DNA of 64,000 nucleotides, from positions 64,001 to 128,000 of IMG/VR virus record IMGVR_UViG_3300024503_000485. One strand, 5' to 3'. Origin of the DNA: a virus. Within the stretch, counting starts at the first letter, position 1; each line of letters opens with the position of its first letter. Below are positions 16,403 to 26,090 of this stretch, piece after piece. The translations under genes and the position numbers were made by a program. The notes under the pieces are model-generated. The model was not told the origin of the DNA, did not search any database, and worked only from the letters and a program-made list of their open reading frames with translations.

Positions 16403-16679
16403 CGAACGCTTCAAACAGGAATATCAAAAATTTCAAGAAAGAATTTCTTTGGTAACTGATTCTGATCTACAGAAAAAAATGATCGACATGCTATTGACGA
16501 TCAAATCTAGAGTTCAAGCACTTGATCAACAGCATGATCATGTCTTTTTAACAGGCAAGGTTCCTAATGACATTACTGAAACTAGAAACGATCTAACCCA
16601 AGTAAGACGTGAGTTAGATCGTATGTTGACTAGTTGGGAATCTTCGATTAAGCCTGTGCCTCACCCCAACGAAGAATAA
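16383..16679 (+). CDS. Small coiled-coil protein, 98 aa
   Basis: Almost entirely helical and charged, with heptad-like spacing (ISLVTDSDLQKKMIDMLLTIKSRVQAL; TETRNDLTQVRRELDRML). There is no enzyme motif. It is the last gene of the gp14 unit; its start overlaps the Nudix-like gene, and its 3' end overlaps the end of the convergent 2153-residue tail gene by 32 nt. ATG 16383 and ATG 16386 are both possible. Function unknown; a chaperone or small structural protein is possible. Confidence 0.75.
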   Translation: MMKIQNSERFKQEYQKFQERISLVTDSDLQKKMIDMLLTIKSRVQALDQQHDHVFLTGKVPNDITETRNDLTQVRRELDRMLTSWESSIKPVPHPNEE

Positions 16680-19600
16680 TTGATCCTGGCGTTGCGGTTC
16701 CTGTAACCTTATACACGTTAATAGCTAGTACGTCTGGCCCGTTCGGGAACGCACCTCTACCACCAATAGCTGTAGTTGTTAATTCTTTAAGTTCAGTTAA
16801 TGATATAGCTGTAGTGTTTCCTGGGTTAGCAACGAACGAGAATACCTGTTCACCCGGTAGCGCATACTGCGGATCACCAAACTGGAATGTAACCGTACCT
16901 GCTGCACTAATAGTTGCACTAGAAGTTTGTGTAAATGTAACACGCTGTACAATTGTTGTTCCTAATTGTCTTGATGTTACTGAACCTACAGAAGTACCAG
17001 CTGGGAATTGTGTATAGCTGGTTGCAATACGAGTTCCTACCGATGCACTTGATGCATTCCAAGTTGCTGATGTAAAGAACAAATAGTTAGTATTTGAGTA
17101 AGATGCTGCTGTACCTGCTGCCTGCACCGTTGTTGTTATGTTAGTGTTACCGGGAGATAAAGCATTACCATTGGCACTCATAACAATACGAGTATAAGCA
17201 GTTCCTGCAATAGTTACATATGAAGTAGTAACACTTGCTACGGTTTGACTACTAATAACATAAGTTGTAGCACTTAAAATATCACCAACTTGAAGTTTTG
17301 ATGCGGTATAATCTGCATTGGTTATTAAGAAATCGTTTCTAGCATTACTAAATGCACTAGCATAAGAAATAGATGCTGCGCTAGAAACGGTTATTGATAT
17401 ATTAGAACTTGCCGGACTGGTTGCGTTTGCACCAGAACTCATATCAATCCTAGTATAAATTGTTCCTAAATATCCTCTAGTAATACCGGATATAGATTGG
17501 CCACCGGTAATGTATGTTGCCGCTGCTAGTCGATCGCCAACACGTAATGGTGTTGTAGATAATAATGCATCATATGCAGTATTAAGAATATAGAACGTAA
17601 TGTTTCCTAACTGCAACGCATTAGCATATCCTGAAATTCCTGCAGGATTAGCAATAGCAGTAATTGTATTCGATACGGTAGTAAATCCTCTAGCACTAAT
17701 TGTTGTAGTTAATGCTCCTTGAACGGTAGCTGTTGTTGTAAACGGTGCAACACCACCCCAGTTAATAGAACCACCAAGTGCAATTTGTGCGAAGCTTGGT
17801 TGTCCACCAGATGCAGCACTGGATAAACCAGTCCAGGTAATCTTGGTAGGATCTGTTGGATAATTTCTTGGGTTTAAAATACCTTCAACAACAATAGCAC
17901 CCGTACCAGAGTCAGCAGTTAACGCAATTTCATTTAAGAGTAACTGCGCTCTGTTTAGCAGATCGCGTTCACCTAAATCTCCAACAATAGCGTTAGAAAC
18001 TGAAGGCGCTAGTCGAATCATAAATGCTGTTTGTTTTGATGTTGTAAAACTCAAACCAGTTGACGCATAGTTAAAAATGTAACCGCGGTCTGTATCAAAC
18101 ATACCGTCAGTTAGTAAAGCTGAACCCCAGTGACTAATTGTTGGGGTTGTTGTACAACTAATTAATTGAACTCCTGCATTTACTAAATGTGCTGCGGCTG
18201 TTCCTGCCGAGAAAGTTCTGTTTTGGCCTGCTGTAAAGGCTAAGAAAGAAGCATTTCTTGTACATCCTAGTAGTCTATTTCCAGATTTTCCAGAGTAAGA
18301 AATTAATTCGTTATCAACATATACGGTTCCAGTTGTTGGGAATCTTGATGCATCTGTAAGATCCATATAGTTTTGACCGGAATTCATAGCTGCTGATAAT
18401 TTGCTAACTGCTGATCTATTTTCAACTTCGTAGCGCACAGGCAAGTTAGCAGTACGCATATACGCTTCGGTATTTACGTTAGAGTTTCTTACCTTATGTA
18501 AGAATACAAATCTACCATCAGCTCCACGAAGCATCCATTCTACAAAACCAGCAGCATACCATGAGTATTGCATACCTAACATCTGCATACGCCATGGTAA
18601 CATTTCGTAACCACTTGGTCCTGTTCCGTCAATAGGATCAATGTTCCAGTCACGTTGAGGAATATACAATTCTGTAGTTACACAGACTCTTGCTCCTGTA
18701 ATAGAGTTTGCGCCGCGCCAGTCTGGAGCCATAGTCATTGATGTTTGACTTGCTATACTTGTTACAATATGGCTCATCCCACGAATAACAATTTTGTCTC
18801 CAACTTTTAATTGATCTTGGAACCTAGTATTTGTACCAGTTACGGTATTGCTGTCTAGTGTAATTGAAACGGTTCCTGTTAATTGGTTTGTACTTGATCG
18901 ACGAACCAACGCCATTTCTTGACCATCGTATTGATAGAATAAACCGTTTTGCTCATCAAATGCACCAATACGAACGGTTGATCCGTGCCAGCGTTTTAAA
19001 AGAACTTTGGCATCAGGTCCTAGTGTACCTGTGGTTGATGACAATGGTGCATTTGATCTAACACGGAATCTACGTGCATCAACAATACTTTCAACGGTAT
19101 AGTCACCATTAAATTCAAAATCTACCATACCAATAACTTCAATTTCTGCACCTGGTTGTAGTCCGTGGTCGTTGTCGTCACAGGTAAATGTAATATAACT
19201 ATTAATTACCGTGTCAGCTGCTGTAGCAGAGGCAAGTGTATAACTTGGTGCAAACAAACCACCGGTGGTATACATAATACCTTTACCAGATTGGTAACGA
19301 ATGTATTTTTTACTTTGACGAATTGCCTGTGCACCGTGACTTGGATTACCAGTACCTAGCTGAACACCGCCGTCAAATGGTCTATGTGTAAAGAAAGTAT
19401 CTGGACGAGCGTATAATACTCCGGTTAGTGCAGATGCTGAGGTATCGATTGTACCTGTTGTTCTAGCAGGAAATCTAATTTGAGTTGGTGTTGGAACTTG
19501 TGTTACTACATGAGGACCAGTTGCTAGTTGATGATTAGCTGATAACAAATCAATACTCATGGCGCTTGTACCGTTACCTACTACGGCAAATCTACCAATA

Positions 19601-22600
19601 CCTAAATATGTGGTATAGGCAATTTCTTCCCAAGTTGCTGTTCCTGTTGTAGTTCTTTCAGTAAATGAACCAGTTTCACCTGTAAATGATGTAAGTGCGC
19701 TGGTAGCACCGTCTGCAATAACAACAAAGTTGCTGTCACCGTAGGTACAATTATTCCAGTTTGCTCCAGAAGGTAATGTAACCGAAGTCCATGTTGTTCC
19801 AGTTGTTGAATAAGCTGCGGTTGCTGATCCTCTTGCTACTGCAAAGAATCTATTGTATCCGTAAGTTATTGAGCTCCATGTTGCTGAAGCAGGCAATGCT
19901 CCTGTAGCTGTCCATGTTAGTCCGTTATCAGCGGAATATGCTGCGGCTGTGCCGCCTGAAGCAATTGCCACAAAGTATGCTGACGATCCAATTAATCCTG
20001 CAGATACATCAGTCCATGTTGTCGAACTTGGTAATGCACCACCTGCTATCCAAGTTGCACCGTCTATCGAATATGCGGTTGCTGTGCCACCTGAAACAAT
20101 TGCTACAAAATATCCTCCATAGAATGATACTGATGACCAAGATCCGGAAGATGGCATTGTTGCAGCAGTCCATGTTGTGCCGCCGTTAGTAGAAAATGCT
20201 GCGGCTGTGCCTCCACTGGCAATTGCTACAAATACATCATTTGCACCAATGGTTCCTGCGGCTGTTGCAACCCAATTTCCGCTCGAAGGCAACGCTCCGC
20301 CTGCGCTCCATGATTGTCCATCTGTTGATCTTGCGGTGTTTGCAGAAGAACTACCTGTTGCAATGAACACGCCATTAAGAGCTGAAGTGCTTGACCATGT
20401 AATTGAAGTTGGTAACGTTCTTGCTGTAGCAGTAAATCCCGGTGCTGGCTGTGATGAAATACTTGTTAAAATTGTAGTGCCTGGCAATAATCCGTGATTA
20501 CTTGCAAAATCAACCTGAACGGTTGCAATAGCACCAACACTTAATGTTGTTCCGTCTGGAATTGCGCCAGTTAATGCTTCACTGATTGTTAATGTTGGAT
20601 AAACAGAAACCGTATCTCCTGCATAAGGAGTACCTGATGCAGATACTGCGCCAATTGTTCCTCCACCAGCCGAGGTAACGGTTAATATACAATCATTAGT
20701 AGTCGACGATCCATCTAAACTTGAACCAGAAATTAAAATTCTATTTCCTACATTATAACCTGATCCACCTGCACCTACACCAGCACTAACTACCGCTGAA
20801 TAAACACCATCTGTTCTTGTAACATCAAATATTGCGCCTACGCCTGATACAAGTTCATTTGTAGCTGAAGTAATGTTATAACTAGCATCGCCTGTTGCAC
20901 CAACGGGTGTTCCAATAAGTGTGTAGTCAACAATGCCGCCGGCAGTGACTCCATCTACACTAATTGTAATATCGTTATCTGGGCTTACACCGCCTAGGTC
21001 TGTTCCTGCCCATGTTACAAAATCTCCTTGAGCGTAATTATTACCCGGTGTTGAGAGAGTAATCTGATAAGCACCAGTACCACCTGTTCTTACAACATTA
21101 ATTTGAGCACCATTACCTGCGCCAGTTGTTGAAGATTGATTAATTGCAGTATATGTACCGCCGCCTGATATTCCTGTTCCAGAATATGTAAATCCAGTAA
21201 CACCTCCCTGACTATCTACACTAGATACGGTAACAATAATATCGTTGTCTGGGCTTGTGCCGCCTAGCGATGTTCCGAGAATTACAATTCTGTCTCCAAC
21301 AACATATCCGTCTCCGTTAATTGTACTATCGCCTAAGTCAGTTACGGTATAGACACCACCGGATCTTGAAACAGCAAAATGAGCATTTGCTCCTGTGCTT
21401 TGAATATTTGTTCCGGTAACTGCAAGGTTAGATCCGTTAGCACCTAATTTAGTTAAGCCTAAGGCTGCGGATAAGTCTACTTGATTTCCGCCAATTGCAT
21501 TAATAACTAACGCTGCACCAGAACCACTTGAAATAACCATGCCCTGTTGAACGCCTGTTAAATCAACTAATTCAATTGATGTGTCTGCAGGAGTTGTACT
21601 TTCTTTATATCTTGCAGTAACCGTTCCAGAACCAATAACACCAGATACAGATGTACCCGCAGCAATATTTGGAGATCCTGAAATTGGTGATCCAATGGTT
21701 GGACTAGTTCCGTTGAACGCTATTTGATATGATCCAGATGCTGTTGTAAATTTTGAGCTTACACTTAGGGTTGATCCGTTGCTATACACAGAAAACGTTG
21801 GTTGTCCAATTGATGCTCCGGTATAAAAACCTGCTTGTCTAATCTGAGCAAAACTTGTAAACAGACTTTCTCCGTTAGTTGTTCCTACTTTAGCACTTGC
21901 ATAATATGTAAATGACACAGAACTCGGTACACTATAAACTAAGAATGAACCTTCTGCACGAGCAAAACCGCTAACATTCGAACTAAGACCTTTTACCGTA
22001 ATAGGTTGTTGTACGCTAAAACCGTGAGCTCCGGTTGTTGTTACCGTAATTAAAGAAGAACCAAAATAACCAGTATTAATTGATGCATCTGTGGTTATAG
22101 CTGAAACACTTAGGTCAGTTCCAGGCACTTCGTAAATAGAAGGATACATTCGAATTAAACCTAGTGCCTGCCATTTAGTAGGTTGTAATCCGTACTCAAA
22201 GTCAGCGTCAAGCATGGCCTGCGGAGCAGCAACACGCATACGTTCAATAGCATCTGTACCAAATTGCCAAGGTCTAATTGTTTGGTATTCTTCTTCAACA
22301 AATATTTGTAGATTTGCCGATGATGTTAAATTTGATGTATCGTGAGACAAATAAATTGTAGTGATAGTATCAGTTGTTTGAAACCATGTTCTAAAATCAA
22401 CATCACTTAATAAGTTACCGTCACCGCTAGAACGTCCTTGTTTATATTCTACAGATAATGTTTCTGTGGCGTCGGCAAAATTATAGATAATTTCACCGTC
22501 GTCTACATTAGTAATTAACAATAATTCATCTGGTGTAAATTTTCCTAATAGTCTAATAGAACTTACACCTGGAATCTTCGATGGCATTGCAGGAATACCG

Positions 22601-23109
22601 TCCTCGATAACCGAGCTGAATACATTCCATAATGCTGTATTGGCAGAATCTGCTCCTTCTTCGGCAGGTGCAGAAGGATATTTAATTTGAACGGTTACAT
22701 TACCATATGATGGTGCAACCGTTTGATTTGTAAAAATATAATCATTAATAACATCTCTTAGATATTGTTGACCTGTTATCTCTGGGCTAACATCGCCTCG
22801 AATTTGAGGTTCGCCGTTAATCCAAAAATAATCTGCAACTTGACGACATTTAACATTCCCGCCATATCTTAAATCGTGTATTATCGAATCAATAAAATAT
22901 CCAACGTCTCTAAAACATTTGTCTGATGCATAAGAGTAACCAGAGTAAGGTGCAATATTATTAGTAATTTGATTATTAATAAACGCAACTACTTGATTTT
23001 GTAAAAATGTTTTATTTGCTGTTAGTAATGCTACCGCATTAGGAAACAGGTTATCATTTTTACTAATCCCCGGTTCAAAAATATATTTTTTTATCTGTCG
23101 TTTTGCCAT
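16648..23109 (-). CDS. Giant virion structural protein with Asp-box propeller, 2153 aa
   Basis: A long tail or baseplate-periphery protein of a family I associate with marine T4-like phages. In order: an N-terminal helical unit (NKTFLQNQ ... CFRDVGYFIDSIIHDLRYGGN, about 30-95); a beta domain with VRPWQ-type core and DAIERMRVAAPQAMLDADFEYGLQPTKWQA (about 265-310); at least three copies of a ~75-residue beta repeat (SLGGTSPDND, about 560-840); a beta-propeller-like block of SxDGxTW blades (19.6-20.4 kb); a conserved block FFTHRPFDGGVQLGTGNPSHGAQ; and a C-terminus FQFGDPQYALPGEQVFSF ... ILRWGEAQA. No enzymatic motif is recognised. The propeller is presumably exposed and may contact host glycans. 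An AAGGAAA Shine-Dalgarno precedes the ATG. Confidence 0.9.
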   Translation of the reverse strand: MAKRQIKKYIFEPGISKNDNLFPNAVALLTANKTFLQNQVVAFINNQITNNIAPYSGYSYASDKCFRDVGYFIDSIIHDLRYGGNVKCRQVADYFWINGEPQIRGDVSPEITGQQYLRDVINDYIFTNQTVAPSYGNVTVQIKYPSAPAEEGADSANTALWNVFSSVIEDGIPAMPSKIPGVSSIRLLGKFTPDELLLITNVDDGEIIYNFADATETLSVEYKQGRSSGDGNLLSDVDFRTWFQTTDTITTIYLSHDTSNLTSSANLQIFVEEEYQTIRPWQFGTDAIERMRVAAPQAMLDADFEYGLQPTKWQALGLIRMYPSIYEVPGTDLSVSAITTDASINTGYFGSSLITVTTTGAHGFSVQQPITVKGLSSNVSGFARAEGSFLVYSVPSSVSFTYYASAKVGTTNGESLFTSFAQIRQAGFYTGASIGQPTFSVYSNGSTLSVSSKFTTASGSYQIAFNGTSPTIGSPISGSPNIAAGTSVSGVIGSGTVTARYKESTTPADTSIELVDLTGVQQGMVISSGSGAALVINAIGGNQVDLSAALGLTKLGANGSNLAVTGTNIQSTGANAHFAVSRSGGVYTVTDLGDSTINGDGYVVGDRIVILGTSLGGTSPDNDIIVTVSSVDSQGGVTGFTYSGTGISGGGTYTAINQSSTTGAGNGAQINVVRTGGTGAYQITLSTPGNNYAQGDFVTWAGTDLGGVSPDNDITISVDGVTAGGIVDYTLIGTPVGATGDASYNITSATNELVSGVGAIFDVTRTDGVYSAVVSAGVGAGGSGYNVGNRILISGSSLDGSSTTNDCILTVTSAGGGTIGAVSASGTPYAGDTVSVYPTLTISEALTGAIPDGTTLSVGAIATVQVDFASNHGLLPGTTILTSISSQPAPGFTATARTLPTSITWSSTSALNGVFIATGSSSANTARSTDGQSWSAGGALPSSGNWVATAAGTIGANDVFVAIASGGTAAAFSTNGGTTWTAATMPSSGSWSSVSFYGGYFVAIVSGGTATAYSIDGATWIAGGALPSSTTWTDVSAGLIGSSAYFVAIASGGTAAAYSADNGLTWTATGALPASATWSSITYGYNRFFAVARGSATAAYSTTGTTWTSVTLPSGANWNNCTYGDSNFVVIADGATSALTSFTGETGSFTERTTTGTATWEEIAYTTYLGIGRFAVVGNGTSAMSIDLLSANHQLATGPHVVTQVPTPTQIRFPARTTGTIDTSASALTGVLYARPDTFFTHRPFDGGVQLGTGNPSHGAQAIRQSKKYIRYQSGKGIMYTTGGLFAPSYTLASATAADTVINSYITFTCDDNDHGLQPGAEIEVIGMVDFEFNGDYTVESIVDARRFRVRSNAPLSSTTGTLGPDAKVLLKRWHGSTVRIGAFDEQNGLFYQYDGQEMALVRRSSTNQLTGTVSITLDSNTVTGTNTRFQDQLKVGDKIVIRGMSHIVTSIASQTSMTMAPDWRGANSITGARVCVTTELYIPQRDWNIDPIDGTGPSGYEMLPWRMQMLGMQYSWYAAGFVEWMLRGADGRFVFLHKVRNSNVNTEAYMRTANLPVRYEVENRSAVSKLSAAMNSGQNYMDLTDASRFPTTGTVYVDNELISYSGKSGNRLLGCTRNASFLAFTAGQNRTFSAGTAAAHLVNAGVQLISCTTTPTISHWGSALLTDGMFDTDRGYIFNYASTGLSFTTSKQTAFMIRLAPSVSNAIVGDLGERDLLNRAQLLLNEIALTADSGTGAIVVEGILNPRNYPTDPTKITWTGLSSAASGGQPSFAQIALGGSINWGGVAPFTTTATVQGALTTTISARGFTTVSNTITAIANPAGISGYANALQLGNITFYILNTAYDALLSTTPLRVGDRLAAATYITGGQSISGITRGYLGTIYTRIDMSSGANATSPASSNISITVSSAASISYASAFSNARNDFLITNADYTASKLQVGDILSATTYVISSQTVASVTTSYVTIAGTAYTRIVMSANGNALSPGNTNITTTVQAAGTAASYSNTNYLFFTSATWNASSASVGTRIATSYTQFPAGTSVGSVTSRQLGTTIVQRVTFTQTSSATISAAGTVTFQFGDPQYALPGEQVFSFVANPGNTTAISLTELKELTTTAIGGRGAFPNGPDVLAINVYKVTGTATPGSIILRWGEAQA

Positions 23110-23119
23110 TTAATTTTCC

Positions 23120-23713
23120 TTATGCTCCAAATGCAATTGCAAAAGCAGTTACACGAGAGTCTACGTAATCTTTTCTTGTTGCATGATTATTTGCAGTAGG
23201 AGATGCACCCAATGTTACTACTCCTGTTATAGCAGTAGTTCCAGATACTTCTAAATCTTCTACGCTTGCTATACCCTGCACGGTTAGTTCTCCGGAACTA
23301 TCTCCGGGACCAATGTTTACTGATTTAAAATTTGCGTCGGCTGGTTCTCTTAACCCAATATCAATATTGTCTATTGAGCCAACATCATTGGCACTTTGTA
23401 TAAAAACGTTTCCGTTAACAATATTGATATAAGGAGTTGATCCTTGTGCGACCGTAAAATCGCCGTCAATATTTAAAAATTCAAGTGTTCCTACACGAGT
23501 TAGATAGCTGTATCTAATAATTTCAGAAAGAGAAATTGTTGAGTCAGATGCATCAATAACTGGGATTCCGTTAATTTCAAAATCACCGGTTGTACTAATG
23601 TTTCCAGATACGGTAATTGAGCCGGTTACGATTAGGTCCCCCAGTTCATTGACTAGAAAACCCGGGCTTTTAAAGCCGCTTTTTGATTCAAATGGTATGT
23701 AAGTTACTGACAT
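23120..23713 (-). CDS. Small tail-fibre-like protein, 197 aa
   Basis: Beta-strand repeats of the kind found in trimeric fibre shafts (VTGSITVSGNISTTGDFEING; VNIGPGDSSGELTVQGIASVEDLEVSG), ending in the common fibre C-terminal signature HATRKDYVDSRV. It resembles shortened versions of the 351- and 379-residue proteins further right. It starts the unit containing the 2153-residue protein. GAGGG precedes the ATG, and a perfect TATAAATA late promoter is 48 nt upstream. Confidence 0.85.
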   Translation of the reverse strand: MSVTYIPFESKSGFKSPGFLVNELGDLIVTGSITVSGNISTTGDFEINGIPVIDASDSTISLSEIIRYSYLTRVGTLEFLNIDGDFTVAQGSTPYINIVNGNVFIQSANDVGSIDNIDIGLREPADANFKSVNIGPGDSSGELTVQGIASVEDLEVSGTTAITGVVTLGASPTANNHATRKDYVDSRVTAFAIAFGA

Positions 23714-23760
23714 AAAGCCCTCGCTATCCCCCCGACTTCAACTGCTACAAAGACTATGTG

Positions 23761-23768
23761 TATTTATA
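23761..23768 (-). promoter_or_regulatory. T4-type late promoter, perfect TATAAATA
   Basis: The only exact match to the T4 consensus octamer found in the window. The predicted leader is about 42 nt and contains GAGGG near the ATG at 23713. Confidence 0.8.
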
Positions 23769-23778
23769 CGCAGCTTGA

Positions 23779-24216
23779 TTAAACTCTTGTAAGGTCGTTT
23801 AGGCTGTAAAAATAAGTGGCACTAAAAATCAACTTACCGCCTAATAAAAGGCTGGAATTGTCGTAAGTAGAACCGTCTGGACTAGACGCTGGCTGCGCCT
23901 TTAACTGAAGTTTTGACTCTGAAATTGTAGCTGTAATTTCCACTAAATTTTCGTTGATATTAGTTCTGCCGTAGATTGTAATATCTGCTTTACCCGATCC
24001 TGCAACCACCAAACATTTAATCATTTCTTTTCTAATATTGCTAACATCAACAACAATAGTGTACTCTGCCGCGGCAAAATCCCCAACATACCATTCGTCA
24101 ATTAGGGTATCTGACGTAACTGGTATCCAAGGTCCTTTGTAGGAGAAATTAACTCCGTTTTGTAATCTTAGAGTATTTTTTAAACCACGTAGAAAGTATT
24201 TTGCAAAATTTAGCAT
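23779..24216 (-). CDS. Conserved virion structural protein, 145 aa
   Basis: A beta-rich protein with an N-terminal amphipathic helix (LNFAKYFLRGLKNTLRL) followed by strands, ending in DNSSLLLGGKLIFSATYFYSLNDL, a C-terminal pattern I associate with small structural proteins of marine T4-like phages. Function unassigned. It is a monocistronic unit between the carbamoyltransferase terminator and the 23761 promoter. ATG 24216 is 7 nt below a late promoter and has no Shine-Dalgarno. Confidence 0.82.
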   Translation of the reverse strand: MLNFAKYFLRGLKNTLRLQNGVNFSYKGPWIPVTSDTLIDEWYVGDFAAAEYTIVVDVSNIRKEMIKCLVVAGSGKADITIYGRTNINENLVEITATISESKLQLKAQPASSPDGSTYDNSSLLLGGKLIFSATYFYSLNDLTRV

Positions 24217-24223
24217 AGTAGTG

Positions 24224-24231
24224 TATTTATC
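24224..24231 (-). promoter_or_regulatory. T4-type late promoter, GATAAATA
   Basis: The predicted +1 lies 1-2 nt before ATG 24216, so the mRNA is effectively leaderless. Confidence 0.7.
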
Positions 24232-24238
24232 AGATAGT

Positions 24239-24261
24239 AAAAAAGCCCCTTTCGGGGCTTT
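24239..24261 (-). terminator. Rho-independent terminator after carbamoyltransferase
   Basis: Stem AAAGCCCC/GGGGCTTT (24242-24249 with 24254-24261) with tetraloop TTTC, then six Ts on the minus strand. Confidence 0.92.
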
Positions 24262-24263
24262 GT

Positions 24264-26090
24264 TTATTTGTTAGCAATTTTAACTAGTTTGCCATATTCT
24301 GGCAAATATAGATACTCAATTTCGGACTGCTGTAAGGTCCACAAAGCATCTTCTAGTGTTTCGACTAACGGTTCACCGCCCAAGTTAAAGCTAGTATTGA
24401 ATAAAATAGGAATTCCTGTTTCTTCTTTAAATGCTTTAATTAGATTATAATAGTGTGTATTTTGCTCTTCTGTAACCGTTTGGATTCGACAAGTTCCGTC
24501 TACGTGAATAATACTTGGAATCTTTTCAGCAACTCCCGGTTGACAATTTACAGCATACATCATAAATGGGCTATCTTTCATCCCTCGAAGATCAAACCAC
24601 TCGTGTACATCATCTTGTAAAATTGTACCAGCAAATGGTCGGAAATATTCACGACGCTTAACCGTATTGACAAAATCCTTACCATCTTCAAATGTTGGAT
24701 CAAAGAGTACTGAACGATTTCCTAGGGCACGTGGACCGTTTTCCGAGCGTCCTTGGAAAATTGTAACAATATTTTTGTCACGTAACAGCTTAACAATATC
24801 TTTGTGTGTAGCGTCAGTAAGTTCTCCACCAAAATCTTCAACTTGTTTTTTAATTTCTTCGTTGGTGTAAGATTGTGGTGGTCCGAGATAAAGTGTTGTA
24901 CCTGGACGAATAGTTTCGTCATCTTGCATACCGTACCAGAACATGAGTGCTGCACCGATAGCAGTTCCAGCATCATTACTAATTGGTTCTACATAAATTT
25001 CAATACCGTCATTTTTTAGTGCTTCTAGGTAATGATAATTTGCTACACAATTAAGACCATATCCGCCGCTGATCACAACACGATTTTTTCCGCTTTTTTC
25101 AACAGCTTTTCTAATTAATTTTACTACTTGTTCTTGAGTTTGTGTTTGAACAGCATATGCTAAGTCTCGACGACTTTGCAGATACGTAACATCATCGGTT
25201 GGGTCTGCTGGGTACTCGTCAAGTTCGTCAAATAGTTGAGCATTAACCATTCCACTCATTGGATATTTTGGAACAATCACGTTTCTGTCTGTCAATGGAA
25301 TCCGTGATCTTTCATCAAATAATGGAGGAATTTTATCATTTGGTTTACCATACGGGAACAATCCCATGGTTTTGCCTGCTTCAATTGCAGAAAATCCACA
25401 ATACTCAGTTACTGCTTCATAGGCCTTAACAATACCTGCATGATCAGTAATCCATGCTTCATGGGTATCACCGTCTTCTCCTATTGCATTACTTGGAAAT
25501 TCTGGCGCATAATTAGCGGCTACTGCATCTCTTGCACCATAATGCTTATACAATGTTTTAAAATTTGCAGGATAATCGCAATCAACAATAGATTCGACTT
25601 CCCAAACCCAAATTCCGTTATCCCCGTAACTCATTGGATAAAATGTTCCTGCACCGTCAACAACTAACGAAACGGCATCTTTCCAACCCGAACGATAAAA
25701 TGCGCAGGCTGCGTGTAGTTTGTGGTGCATAAAACTTAGGTCAATAACCTGAGGATGGCGATGCAGGTCGGGAACTTTACGATTAATCAAACCTAATTTT
25801 CTTGCTAGGCCTGTATAAACGTCATCGCCTGTATAATCAACTTTACCTGCTGTTTCATACAAGTTCTGAGTATGTGCAATAATCAAATAATCTAACTTAT
25901 CTGTGTATTCTAAAATCTTTACCATTGAAGCAAACGGACCGCCATCGTATTTTTGACGACTTAGACGTTCTTCTTCAATGCTAAAAACAATTTCTCCATC
26001 TTTTAAAAGACACACTCCTGAGTTATGTCCTCGTGCAATAGCAGCAATCCAAACTGGTTTATCTGATTTACTAATTGATTTTACGGTCAT
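24264..26090 (-). CDS. Carbamoyltransferase, NodU/TobZ family
   Basis: Transfers a carbamoyl group from carbamoyl phosphate, via carbamoyl-AMP, to a hydroxyl acceptor, typically a sugar. N-terminal ASKHA-fold domain: ARGHNSGVCLLKDGEIVFSIEEERLSR (about 19-45), metal-type motif FMHHKLHAACAFY (about 125), and ISGGYGLNCVANYHYL. C-terminal domain: GRSENGPRALGNRSVLFDP and IPILFNTSFNLGGEPLVET, both hallmark motifs. At 608 residues it is a full-length two-domain member with all expected blocks. It starts by ATGA overlap with a GT9-like gene, so the two probably act together, perhaps decorating a surface glycan, a virion glycan or a nucleotide. The substrate is not deducible. Confidence 0.93.
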   Translation of the reverse strand: MTVKSISKSDKPVWIAAIARGHNSGVCLLKDGEIVFSIEEERLSRQKYDGGPFASMVKILEYTDKLDYLIIAHTQNLYETAGKVDYTGDDVYTGLARKLGLINRKVPDLHRHPQVIDLSFMHHKLHAACAFYRSGWKDAVSLVVDGAGTFYPMSYGDNGIWVWEVESIVDCDYPANFKTLYKHYGARDAVAANYAPEFPSNAIGEDGDTHEAWITDHAGIVKAYEAVTEYCGFSAIEAGKTMGLFPYGKPNDKIPPLFDERSRIPLTDRNVIVPKYPMSGMVNAQLFDELDEYPADPTDDVTYLQSRRDLAYAVQTQTQEQVVKLIRKAVEKSGKNRVVISGGYGLNCVANYHYLEALKNDGIEIYVEPISNDAGTAIGAALMFWYGMQDDETIRPGTTLYLGPPQSYTNEEIKKQVEDFGGELTDATHKDIVKLLRDKNIVTIFQGRSENGPRALGNRSVLFDPTFEDGKDFVNTVKRREYFRPFAGTILQDDVHEWFDLRGMKDSPFMMYAVNCQPGVAEKIPSIIHVDGTCRIQTVTEEQNTHYYNLIKAFKEETGIPILFNTSFNLGGEPLVETLEDALWTLQQSEIEYLYLPEYGKLVKIANK

